DNA from: Cryptomeria japonica
Taxonomy: Eukaryota > Streptophyta > Pinopsida > Cupressales > Cupressaceae
NCBI RefSeq assembly: GCF_030272615.1
Contig: NC_081407.1
Span: 265,360,574-265,424,573 of the forward strand
Reading direction: 5' to 3'
Length of the DNA: 64,000 bases
Both the position numbers and the translations under genes were made by a program. The notes below the pieces were generated by a model. It was not told the DNA's origin, searched no databases, and saw only the letters and a list, made by a program, of their open reading frames with translations. Below are positions 47,374-58,031 of this stretch, in pieces. Positions within the stretch are counted from its first letter, which is position 1, and the number at the start of each line of letters is the position of its first letter.

Positions 47374-47769
47374 ATGGCAACGATCATGTTCAACTCTTCT
47401 TTGACATCAATGACAACAATATTTCCAACAAACATAACTTGTGCTAATTTGTTGTACTATGAACAACCTTTTGTACAAGGTGAGAAGCCCATATTGGCAG
47501 AATTCAAACACAATCTTAATGTTGCAAGCAAAGAATTCAAAGAGCCTAATCCACATGACATAAAGTGGATCATTACTCAAGAAAGCAATAACAAATATAG
47601 TCAATTGTGGAAGGGCATAATAAATATTGAAACAAGAATGAATGCACACTATAATAAAATTGGTATACAAATGGAAGGAATTGCACACTCGTCAACTTTT
47701 CTAGTGGTATCAAATGGACAAATAGAATTTTTGAGGTTCAATGATACCTTTAACAAAGTCTTAGAATGA
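47374..47769 (+). CDS. 131-codon ORF, unrecognised
   Basis: An ORF opening MATIMFNSSLTS with a mostly polar, mixed helix/strand-like sequence and two tryptophans (IKWIITQ, QLWKGIIN). No known motif, no adjacent gene or promoter signal. Codon composition looks more protein-like than neighbouring ORFs, so it may be a retroelement ORF fragment. Chance cannot be excluded. Confidence 0.25.
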   Translation: MATIMFNSSLTSMTTIFPTNITCANLLYYEQPFVQGEKPILAEFKHNLNVASKEFKEPNPHDIKWIITQESNNKYSQLWKGIINIETRMNAHYNKIGIQMEGIAHSSTFLVVSNGQIEFLRFNDTFNKVLE

Positions 47770-49364
47770 TGAGAACAGGAATTAAATGTTGAGGATGTTG
47801 TCATAGAGGTCAGTATAGAAAATGTGGTCCAGGCTGTGACAAATGATATAACAACACATTTGTTAGCAAGGAGACTACTTGGGAAGAGACACCTTATTGG
47901 ACCCCCTGTAGTGCCCATTGCCTTGATTTTTTTGTTGGAGGGCATAGACAAGCTTTGATTGGGTGAAATCCATGGTGGAAGACATGAGGAACATCACCAA
48001 GTGCAGCTACAATCACCCTTGGGTGCTTAGCTTGATGAGAAATAACACCAAGGGGAAGAAGCTTATGTGAGTAGGTATTACATGGTTTGCAACTAACTTT
48101 GTCACCATGCAAAGCATTATGGTTTGATAGCATCTCTAAATCAATGTTTGTGAGCCAACAATGGGTGGCTACTACTTAATCGACAAAGACAAATGGAGAG
48201 AGGGTTGCAAAGACAAGTTTTGATGGTGTCTAAGTGAAAAGCGCTAACAAGATCACCAAGGTGGCTTCAAATATCTATTTAAATTTCAAATGACATGTTT
48301 TAAGTTCACTTTTTTAAAATATAATTACTAAATATTGTTCAATTTTTTTAATGTTCAATTTTTATTTAACTTTTAATATGCTTGTAGGTGTCAAAGTTTG
48401 TGATTAGGGTTTTATGCTTAGTAAATGAGCAGTAAAACAAAATGGAGTACCTATGTGAGGCCATCCAAAAGTATTAGACAAGAGATTGACAAAAAATTGA
48501 AACCACTTGAAACATTATTGATTAGAGGTGGAACAATCAACTCCGCCAACCTATTCATGCAATGATGCACTACCTCAACCCCAATTCTTCTACATAGGAC
48601 TTCAAGGTGTTGATGGGGATAATGGAGCGCCTCCCAACATGCATAAAGAGGATGATGGCAAAGGAAAAAGCCAAGGACGAAATTACTATAGAGTTGTAGA
48701 GATATAACTATGCAAAAGGAAGACTCCTATCTTCACCACTAGCTATCTAGGGGAGAAGCACCCACTTGGAAACAAAGGATCTCAAGTCTTAACTTCAATT
48801 CTTTATTGTGCAAAATTATTATTTACAAACTTGTGAATACCTTCTTTACAGCTGTTTGAGAGAAGATTGGGGTGCAAAAACCTCAAATCTTAAAAAATTA
48901 TCCCTCTGAATCTTGTCCCAAATTGTAGCGCTTCTAGATGTGAATAAAATTGGAGCTTGTTTAGTATTATTCATACAAAGAAGCGCAAAAAGTTGATACA
49001 AATGCATCTCAATAAATGTCTTTGTGAAATCCAAACTTCAACTTCTCTCCAAACATGTGGAGGGCTCATCTAATAGTCATAAGATGATTGAATTGGATGA
49101 GATTATATAATGTTTATGCAAAACAAGATTTCTGATTTTTAATGGCAAACAGAGCAGAGCAAAATAGACATGGAAATAGAAGGCATTGGATTGGATGACA
49201 TCATAGTTGAGGATGATGTGATCCTAAGGAATCATTACCTTCTAGATTGAGGAGATGGACCCAATTGACATCCATCCCTAGAATATAAATGGATAATTGA
49301 TGAATTTCAATCATCATGAGATTTATATCATATTATCAGTTGTTGTATAACTATATTTATGTTA
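47770..49364. other. No gene seen
   Basis: Degenerate AT-rich sequence with short chance ORFs; no LTR ends identified until the Gypsy element at 49370. Confidence 0.5.
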
Positions 49365-49369
49365 AATGC

Positions 49370-51251
49370 TGTAATGTCCCCTTCTCAGGCGTGATGTTTC
49401 AGTTGACCGATGGCCTATTTCGGAGACCCGTAGGCTACTCAATGGGTGAAATTAGGGTTTCCAGTTTTGGAGGTTGTTGTTGCTCGTGAATTAGAGTTTG
49501 GATCGCGGATTCTTTCTGGGTTTTCAGAGGGCTTCGCAGTGGTATGTCCGGCTTTGCATTCCGAGCACTTTTTGGAATTTACTATTTTTAGTAAATTCTA
49601 TTTCTGGCAGTGGCCCTGATTATTTCGGCACAGTTGGTTCTCTTCTTCAGTTGGTTCAGTTGGCTTCGTCACCTTTGGCCTTTGGATGTTTTTGGAGAGA
49701 TAAGTTCATTTCATTTAAATAATGTTATGTTTTAATGTTATATTTTAAAGTTGACCCCTTGGCCTAGCTTCATCACTTCAAGTTGTTTTAAAAGGTGGTC
49801 TTCAAGGGTGGACGAATCATGGAAGGGATTTAATATTTTCTAAGGTCTAAAATCTTGCTTATGAAAAGGGGTGCCAACTTTATGAAGAGAAGTGAATTAA
49901 AATAATGGTTAATTAAAGCTTTTAAAAGTGGCGCCATCTCTTGGAGGAAAATTCAAATGTGAAATTAGGGCGCACTTTCTAGAAGCCTCTAGAGATTCCT
50001 TGTTAAGCTTATAAATGGAGGCCTCTTCCCTTCATTTGGCATCTGATGTCTATGGAAGTGTTACTCTATCGGAATGGTATTGGGGTTGCTTCGAGGAATG
50101 AATGCCTCCTAGCCTTTGCATTGCTTCTTGCTTGAAAGATAGCAACTAGTGGTGATTTAGTGTAGTTGTGAAAGTTTGTAGTGAGGATTGCATTGTAGCT
50201 TGATGTGTGCTGGAAGTTCAGTTATTTGCATTTCATTTCATTTTCAGGAGTCGCGGTTAGCAGGGCAGATTTGTAGTTTCACTCATACAATTCAAAATAA
50301 AAACATATTCATTCTGGGTATTGCATATTTCCTCTTGTTTTGGCTGGGCGCTCCTTTGTGCAAATTTGCAGATTCTAATATGAAGTGTTTTATTTTATAG
50401 AGAAGACTCGTCATTCTTGTCTGGCGTCACTGCTGGGAATTGCCTTGGGGTTCGTGTTAAATAATTTGTTGGGTTAATGTCTGATTTATTGGTATTGGTT
50501 TGTTCGCCTCCTTTATAGGAAGCCATTGCTTTTGGTTTTGGGTCATTCGGACTAGTATCGAGAGAGTAGTGAGCATTTTAGTGATTCCATGTGTTGCTGA
50601 TTAAGCATTTCAAGTGCAGGTCTGTCGTAAATCAAAATATTAAGATTGATCCTTGAGTAGTATTTATTGGACTTATCATTCTTGTTAAGCCCGGGAGAGT
50701 CTTCTATATTGTTGCATCATTGTATAGTCTTAATCTTATGATCTTGGCAAGCATTCACTATCATATTGTAAGCTGAACAGTAGTACTAGCAGCATTTCTT
50801 CTCATTTTCATTTCACGCTTGTTATTTACATTTAATTCCATTTCTAAGTTATTAGCATCTCCACCATATGGTAGCTCCATTCCCACCCTGGGTTTGAAAG
50901 CACATGCTTGGTGTCGAGTTTTCCTTCCAGCAGTTGTAATTGTAAAGATCCTCTGACCATATGTTAGTCCATCTTGGGCACATTCTTGGTTAGAGTTGCT
51001 TTCAGCGTGCACTAAGATCCTCTGACCATATGTTAGTCCATTTTGGGCACATTCTTGGTTAGAGTTACTTTCAGAATGCTTTAAGACCCTCTGACCATAT
51101 GCTCACACCTTGCCCAACCCGGGATCCTCGTGTACATTCTTGGTTAGAGTTGTATTCCGCATCGTTTTGGTTTAAGTGCTAACCCTAACGGATGTGTGTT
51201 GCATTACTTTCTGTAATTGAAAAATTGAAAAAATTGGTCTGGGATATTTCA
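49370..51251 (+). repeat. 5' LTR of the chromovirus
   Basis: TGTAATGTCCCC to GGTCTGGGATATTTCA, 1,882 bp. AAGCTTATAAATGGAGGCC at 50005-50023 contains a likely TATA box. Three 69-bp tandem units occur near the 3' end. The ORFs inside (49498-49722, 50188-50400) are non-coding shadows. Confidence 0.95.
50946..51110 (+). repeat. 69-bp tandem repeat within the LTR
   Basis: AGATCCTCTGACCATATG starts units at 50946, 51015 and 51084 (the last partial and with AGACCC). The same array is at 57646-57810 in the 3' LTR. Confidence 0.9.
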
Positions 51252-51264
51252 GTGGTATCAAAGC
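51252..51264 (+). other. Primer-binding site of the chromovirus
   Basis: GTGGTATCAAAGC directly after the LTR end, one base off the initiator Met-tRNA complement. Confidence 0.85.
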
Positions 51265-51298
51265 TTCACATCTTGCCTTCCTGTGAAACAAACCTTGT

Positions 51299-53305
51299 AT
51301 GAGTGACAGAGAAAGAAGATACTTAGCAAGGGAAGATAAGAAGGCTACAAGTCAATTTCCGTTTCAATGGTATCAGGTTCCTGAAGGTCAGACAGCATCA
51401 GAGGTTTTGAGGGCTCATTGGGAGTCTTCTCCGGAAACAGAAATGGGGGACAGTGAGAGGCCAGTGGGTGGTACTGAGAGGTTTACAAGCAGTCGGGATG
51501 AAAGTGGAAAAGGAAGGGAAAGAACACCAAGTCTGGGAAGGAGGTTCGAGAGGAAGATGGATGCATTAATGGATATGGTATCTCTCATGATGGGGAAAAT
51601 GGGTCAGAGTTCTAATTAACAGAACAATCAAGGGCACACCAGAGAACACAACGGCTCCAACCAGCATAATGAACATGCTGCTCCGCATACCTCAAATAGA
51701 ACAAACATTTCTTCCAAGCCTTTTAAACCCACCTTCTTGACACCAGTAAACCCTCAACCTGATCTAGGAGAGAATGCATCATTTGTGGAACAATTGAGAC
51801 TTGATCGTGCTGAGTATGAGTCTCTTCCTGATGAAATCAAGTTAGACATGTCTTACAATGATTTCGTGAACCATAAAAGGAAGAATAAAGGACATGGGAG
51901 ACATCGTGAACATAGGGAAGCAACAGTACAGAGGGATTTGCATCAAGCAATCAACAAGGTTATGCTTCCACATTTTGACGAGAGTGACAGTAGTTCAGCT
52001 AGAGCTTGGATACAGAAGTTAGATAACTATCTAGCTCTTAGATCCATGACAGAAGAGGAGGCAATCAAGTTTGCTACGATTCATTTAGATGGGGTAGCAC
52101 ACGAATGGTGGTACCATGGCCTAGTCACCTTGGGGCATCGGTCGATCACTACCTATGATGAGTTCACCAATAGGCTCACAAAGAGATTCGATAAAAAGGA
52201 TCCAGAAGTGCATTTCAGAGAATTGGCACAACTTAGACAACATGGCACAGTCGATGCTTACATAGCTGAATTTCAGAGGCTTTCAGTAATGGTCAAGGGA
52301 GTCACCGAGAGGCGGTTGGTGATCCTATTTAGTGAAGGGCTTATGGAACCACTCAAGGGTTGGATTAAAGCTTTCGATCCACCCTCCTTACAAGAGGCAA
52401 TGAAAAAAGCAAGAAATATGGAGTGGGCTGCTCCTAAGGCAAAAATTCAATCCAAGCCATTATTTCACAAAAAGGATAAAGGGAAGGGACATCACCATAG
52501 GGAGTTCAAACAGCATAACACTCATGTCACAAGGCTAGACCCAGAGACACTTAACGAACTTCGAAGAAAGGCGTTATGTTTCCGGTGTAGAGAAAAATGG
52601 TCCCAAGATCATATTTGCCCAAAGGGAGTCAAAACTCATCAAATTGAATACTGTTCAGCTGGAGAAAGAGATTCTGATTCTTCAAACCAGCAATCAGACT
52701 GTGATGACAGTGAAGTGGAAAGAGTTCCCGAAGAATCTGAAGGTGAAAAAGGAAGTGGGGGTACCTTGGCTCAACTTTCGAGCTTTCAAAAAAATGAATC
52801 CTTCAAGGTTCGAGGGATGATTAAGGGGCAGCGAATAGTTGCTTTGATTGATACTGGAGCAACGCATAAGTTCATTGATGAAGTGGTGGTGGCAAAGAAA
52901 GGGCTGCAAACAGAAGATTTTGAAGGCTTCAAGGTTATGGTTGCTGATGGGTTTCACATTTCTTGCACCAAGAAGATCCCAAATATGTCTATGCAATTGG
53001 GCAACTACGAAGTCAAGGATGACTTCTATGTAGTCAGCATTGGAGATACGGATGTCGTCCTAGGCATTCAATGGCTGCGTTCACTTGGAGAGATCTCCCT
53101 AAATCTGCAAACCATGGAGCTCAAGTTTCAATCCGATGGGAAGAAGGTGGTGTTAAGAGGAATGTCTAATGGTGGACCTCGGATTGTGTCATTCAAGCGA
53201 ATGGCAAAGTTGATTTGGCATGATCAAGTTGAGTGGGCTGTGGAATGTATGATTCTCCCAGCTAGTCCTGTTGAAACAAAGAGGGACTACCCTCCTGATA
53301 TCTAG
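51299..53305 (+). pseudogene. Chromovirus Gag and protease, one in-frame stop plus a terminal nonsense codon
   Basis: The frame opens at Met 51299 and has a TAA at 51617-51619, then continues in the same frame (open from 51737 by Met) to a TAG at 53303. Gag core text includes ARAWIQKLDNYLALRSMTEE and EWWYHGLVT. The knuckle CFRCREKWSQDHIC is followed by a protease with active site LIDTGATHKFID at about 52846-52881. Both stops are one C-to-T change from glutamine codons. Gag would assemble particles; protease would process the polyprotein. Confidence 0.9.
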
Positions 53306-54640
53306 TCCTTACTAACCAGGAAGAGTAAAGTGTTTGCTGATTTACCTCCTGGGCCGCCTCCCGAACGAGGCTCAGAGCATGTCATAGAGCTCAAGGAAGG
53401 GGCTAAACCAGTTATCACAACTCCATATCGGTACCCTAAGAAGCAAAAGGATGAGATTGAGAAAAACATTAAGGAACTCTTGGAGATGGGCTTCATTCGT
53501 CCAAGTAAGAGTCCTTTTGCTTCAGCAATTGTCCTTGTGAAGAAGAAGGATGGTACCATTCGCATGTGTGTGGATTATCGTGCTTTGAATCAAAGCACCA
53601 TCAAAAATTGATACCCCATTCCAAGGATAGATGAGCTCATAAATGAGCTACATGGAGCCAAGTTCTTCTCAAAGATTGATCTGAGGTCGAGCTACTACCA
53701 AATTCGGATGAGAGGGTCTGATGTTGAGAAGACAGCATTTAGATGTCACTATGGTCACTTCAAGTTTTTAGTCATGCCATTTGGGTTGACTAATGCTCCT
53801 GCTACCTTCCAGTCTTGTATGAACAGAGTCTTTCAGAAGCAGTTGAGGAACTTCGTGTTAATCTTTTTTGATGACATTCTGATCTATAGCAGGACATGGG
53901 AAGAACACTTCAAGCACTTAGAGGAAGTGCTTAGCATCCTTGAATCAAAAAGTTTGTTTGCCAAAGAATCCAAATGTGAATTTGGAATGAAGGAGCTACT
54001 TTACCTTGGACACATAATCAGTGCTGATGGAGTGAAGGTTGATCCCGAAAAGATCAAGGCAATAGTTGATTGGCCACCCCCAAAGAACTTGACTCATTTG
54101 AAAGGGTTCTTGGGTCTTTGTGGTTTTTACAGAAGATTTGTTAAGGGCTATTCACAAAACGCTGCTCCTCTTACTGACCTCACGAAAAAGGGAGCTTTTT
54201 GTTGGACAGAAAAGGCTCAAACTACTTTTGATAAGTTTAAGAAGATCATGAGCTCTTGTCCGGTTTTGGCAATTCGAGATTTCTCCGAGCCCTTCGAGCT
54301 CCAGTGTGATGCATCTGGAGAAGGTGTTGGGGCTGTTTTGATGCAAGACAAGCATACCATTGTGTTTTAGAGCAGAAAATTAAGAGGTGTTGAAAGGACC
54401 TACTCCATCTATGACAAGGAAATGCTTACAATCATGCATGCATTAGCTAAGTTCAGACAGTATTTGGTGGGGAGCAAATTTGTGGTCAAGACTGATCACA
54501 ATAGTCTCAAGCACTTCATACACCAGAAGGATTTGAACGAGAGACAACAAAAGTGGGTGAGTAAGCTTCAAGCTTACGATTTTGACATTGAGTATGTCAA
54601 AGGGAAAAACAATATTGTCGCTGATGCTCACTGCTGATTG
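53306..54640 (+). pseudogene. Chromovirus reverse transcriptase and RNase H, interrupted by stops
   Basis: In the Gag frame: [20 protein letters not shown], then [20 protein letters not shown] and [11 protein letters not shown] before a TGA at 53609. The RT palm follows ([28 protein letters not shown]) with the catalytic box FFDDILIYS at about 53862-53888. RNase H follows ([15 protein letters not shown]), then a TAG at 54368 and TDHNSLKHFIHQKDLNERQQ. The region ends at a deletion with frameshift near 54635, just after NIVADA. The catalytic Asp pair is kept; the stops make it non-functional. Confidence 0.92.
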
Positions 54641-56073
54641 GAAGGACATGTTGCTCGCTGATTATGCCAAAAATCAATTGGCAATCAACATCATTGAAGG
54701 TACTTTTCATGACGAAAGGTACAAGTTGGTTGACGGGCTGATACACTACAAGGGTAGAATCTTTGTGGTGGCTGATTCTAAGCTCAGAAAGAAGATTTTG
54801 ATGACATTCCATGACATTCCACTTGCTGGTCATCAGGGTTTCTTCAAGACATATAGGCAGATTCGGGAAAGATTTGCTTGGAAAGGGCTGAAAGGGGAAG
54901 TTCAACGCTACATCCAAGAATGTCCTACTTGTCAGATGAACAAGAATGAGCACACTCTACCTGCTAGTCTGCTGCAACCTCTTCCCATTCCCAACCAAAA
55001 ATGGGAAAGCATATCAATGGACTTCATCACTAGGTTGCCAAAGGCCCAAGGCAAAGATTGTATCTATGTTGTAGTGGACAGATTGACAAAGTTTGCTCAC
55101 TTCTTTGCCATCATGAGCTCTTTTTCAGCAGCTCAAGTTGCAGATTTGTTTTTTAATGAAGTGTTTAGATTGCATGGGTTGCCGAAAAACATTGTGAGTG
55201 ATAGGGACAGCAAGTTCCTAAGCACCTTTCGGCAAGAAGTCTTCAGGATGAGTGGTACGGTGCTTACTCCAAGCACTAGTTATCACCCCCAAACCGATGG
55301 ACAAACAGAGATAGTGAACAAGTGGTTGGAAGGCTATTTGAGAAACTATGTTTCGGAGCAGCAAAGAGCATGGGTGAAATGGCTCCACATAGGCGAGTAT
55401 TGTTACAATTCTTCCTTTCACATGTCAATAAGGACGTCTCCCTTCATGCTCTCTATGGTTATGAGGCTCCTAGCTTTGTTGATTTGGTGTTTGGTGATAG
55501 CAAAGCCCCTCAAGCCAAGGATTTGTTGCAACAAAGTCAAGACATCTTGAAATCCTTGAAGAACAACTTGCAGATTGCTCAGAATCAGCAGAAGATGTAT
55601 GCTGATCAACGACGCGTTGAGTGCTCTTTTGAGGTTGGAGATATGGTTTATCTCCGACTACAGCCATACAGACAGTCTACTCTCAAGAAGAGTGGAGCTG
55701 AGAAGCTCAAGCCTCGTTTCTATGGGCCATTCCAAGTCATCAGAAAGGTTGGAGCAGTAGCTTATGAGTTGAAGCTACCTTCGAGTAGTAAAGTGCACAA
55801 TGTCTTCCACGTGTCTCGCCTCAAGAAGGCACTTGGACATAATGTTATTGCTTAGTCACAATTACCACCTTTGGACGAAGAAGGGCAGTTGATTTTGATT
55901 CCGGAAGAGATTATTGATTCCAGAGAGCGTTCTTTGAGAAGAAGAACAATCAAGGAATACTTGGTGAGATGGAAGAATTTGCCCTTGGAGGATGCAACTT
56001 GGGAGAACGAGGAGATTTTGCAGCATCCAAATTTGCAATTGCTTGAGGACAAGCAATCTTGGGGAGGGCGGAC
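54641..56073 (+). pseudogene. Chromovirus integrase with C-terminal chromodomain, frameshifted
   Basis: After the shift at about 54635 the frame continues TADWKDMLLADYAKN. The zinc-binding HHCC region (HDIPLAGHQGFF, CPTCQMNK) and the DDE core follow (SMDFITRLPKAQ, SDRDSKFLSTF, DGQTEIVNKWLEGYLRNYV). A second frameshift near 55450 returns to the original frame (HALYGYEAPSFVDL), with the GPY/F-like module KPRFYGPFQVIRKVGAVAYE. A TAG at 55853 separates the chromodomain (EEIIDSRERSLRRRTIKEYL, VRWKNLPLEDATWENEEIL). The chromodomain is thought to target chromoviruses to particular chromatin. Confidence 0.92.
56061..56073 (+). other. Polypurine tract of the chromovirus
   Basis: GGGGAGGGCGGAC directly precedes the 3' LTR start TGTAATG. 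Confidence 0.85.
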
Positions 56074-57950
56074 TGTAATGTCCCCTTCTCAGGCATGATG
56101 TTTCAGTTGACCGATGGCCTATTTCAGAGACCCGTAGGCTACTCAATGGGTGAAATTAGGGTTTCCAGTTTTGGAGGTTGTTGCTTGTGAATAAGAGTTT
56201 GGATCGCGGATTCTTTCTAGGTTTTCAGAGGGCTTCGCAGTGGTATGTCTGGCTTTGCGTTCCGAGCACTTTTTGGAATTTACTATTTTTAGTAAATTCT
56301 ATTTCTAGCAGTGGTCCTGATTATTTCGGCACAGTTGGTTCTCTTCTTCAGTTGGTTTAGTTAGCTTCGTCACTTTTGGCCTTGGGATGTTTTTGGAGAG
56401 ATAAGTTCATTTCATTTAAATAATGTTATGTTTTAATGTTATATTTTAAAGTTGACCCCTTGGCCTAGCTTCATCACTTCAAGTTGTTTTAAAAGGTGGT
56501 CTTCAAGGGTGGACGCATCATGGAAGGGATTTAATATTTCCTAAGGTCTAAAATCTTGCTTATGAAAAGGGGTGCCAACTTTATGAAGAGAAGTGAATTA
56601 AAATAATGGTTAATTAAAGCTTTTAAAAGTGGCGCCATCTCTTGGAGGAAAATTCAAATGTGAAATTAGGGCGCACTTTCTAGAAGCCTCTAGAGATTCC
56701 TTGTTAAGCTTATAAATGGAGGCCTCTTCCTTTATTTGGCATATGATGTCTATGGAAGTGTTACTGTGCCGGAATGGTATTGGGGTTGCTTCGAGGAATG
56801 AATGCCTCCTAGCCTTGGCATTGCTTCTTGCTTGAAAGATAGCAACTAGTGGTGATTTAGTGTAGTTGTGAGAGTTTGTAGTGAGGATTGCATTGTAGCT
56901 TGATGTGTGCTGGAAGTTCAGTTATTTGCATTTCATTTCATTTTCGAGAGTCACGGTTAGCAGGGCAGATTTGTAGTTTCACTCATATAATTCAAAATAA
57001 AAACATATTCATTCTGGGTATTGCATATTTCCTCTTGTTTTGGCTGGGCGCTCCTTTGTGCAAATTTGCAGATTCTAATATGAAGTGTTTTATTTTATAG
57101 AGAAGAATCGCCATTCTTGTCTGGCGTCACTGTTGGGAATTGCCTTGGGGTTCGTGTTAAATAATGTGTTGGGTTAATGTCTGATTTATTGGTATTGGTT
57201 TGTTCGCCTCCTTCATAGGAAGCCATTGCTTTTGGTTTTGGGTTATTCGGACTAGTATCGAGAGAGTAGTGAGCATTTTAGTGATTCCATGTGTTGCTGA
57301 TTAAGCATTTCAAGTGCAGGTCTGTCATAAATCAGAATATTAAGATTGATCCTTGAGTAGAATTTCTTGGACTTATCATTCTTGTTAAGCCCAGGAGAGT
57401 CTTCTATATTGTTGCAGCATTGTATAGTCTTAATCTTATGATCTTGGCAAGCATTCACTATCATATTGTAAGCTGAACAGTAGTACTGGCAGCATTTCTT
57501 CTCATTTTCATTTCACACTTGTTATTTACATTTAATTCCATTTCTAAGTTCTTAGCATCTCCGCCATATGGTAGCTCCATTCCCACCCTGGGTTTGAAAG
57601 CACATGCTTGGTGTCGAGTTTTCCTTCCAGCAGTTGTAATTGTAAAGATCCTCTGACCATATGTTAGTCCATCTTGGGCACATTCTGGTTGGAGTTGCTT
57701 TCAGCATGCACTACGATCCTCTGACCATATGTTAGTCCATTTTGGGCACATTCTTGGTTAGAGTTACTTTCAAAATGCTTTAAGACCCTCTGACCATATG
57801 CTCACACCTTGCCCAACCCGGGATCCTGGTGTACATTCTTGGTTAGAGTTGTATTCCGCATCGTTTTGGTTTAAGTGTTAACCCTAACGAATGTGTGTTG
57901 CATTACTTTTTGTAATTGAAAAATTGAATAAATTGGTCTGGGATATTTCA
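56074..57950 (+). repeat. 3' LTR of the chromovirus
   Basis: 1,877 bp; aligns along its full length with 49370-51251. TATAAATGGA is at 56711. Right target duplication AATGC follows at 57951-57955. Confidence 0.95.
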
Positions 57951-58031
57951 AATGCCATATTATTCTATTTTTTAATTCAAATCTAATAAAAAACACTTCC
58001 CCAATGTTCTACCAACTCATTTTATATGTTT

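Larger units (their letters stand above)
49370..57950 (+). mobile_element. Full-length chromovirus (Ty3/Gypsy) LTR retrotransposon, inactivated
   Basis: 8,581 bp with LTRs at 49370-51251 and 56074-57950 and the target duplication AATGC at 49365-49369 and 57951-57955. The primer site TGGTATCAAAGC is at 51253 and the purine tract GGGGAGGGCGGAC abuts the 3' LTR. Gag, protease, RT, RNase H, integrase and a C-terminal chromodomain lie in Gypsy order in one original frame. Five in-frame stops and two frameshifts disable it. Short LTR comparison suggests a few percent divergence, mostly CG to TG/CA changes. Confidence 0.95.

Noticed and set aside
49498-50400. ORFs inside the chromovirus 5' LTR (49498-49722, 50188-50400)
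   Set aside because: They recur in the 3' LTR, overlap the TATA region and have no motif; LTRs are non-coding.
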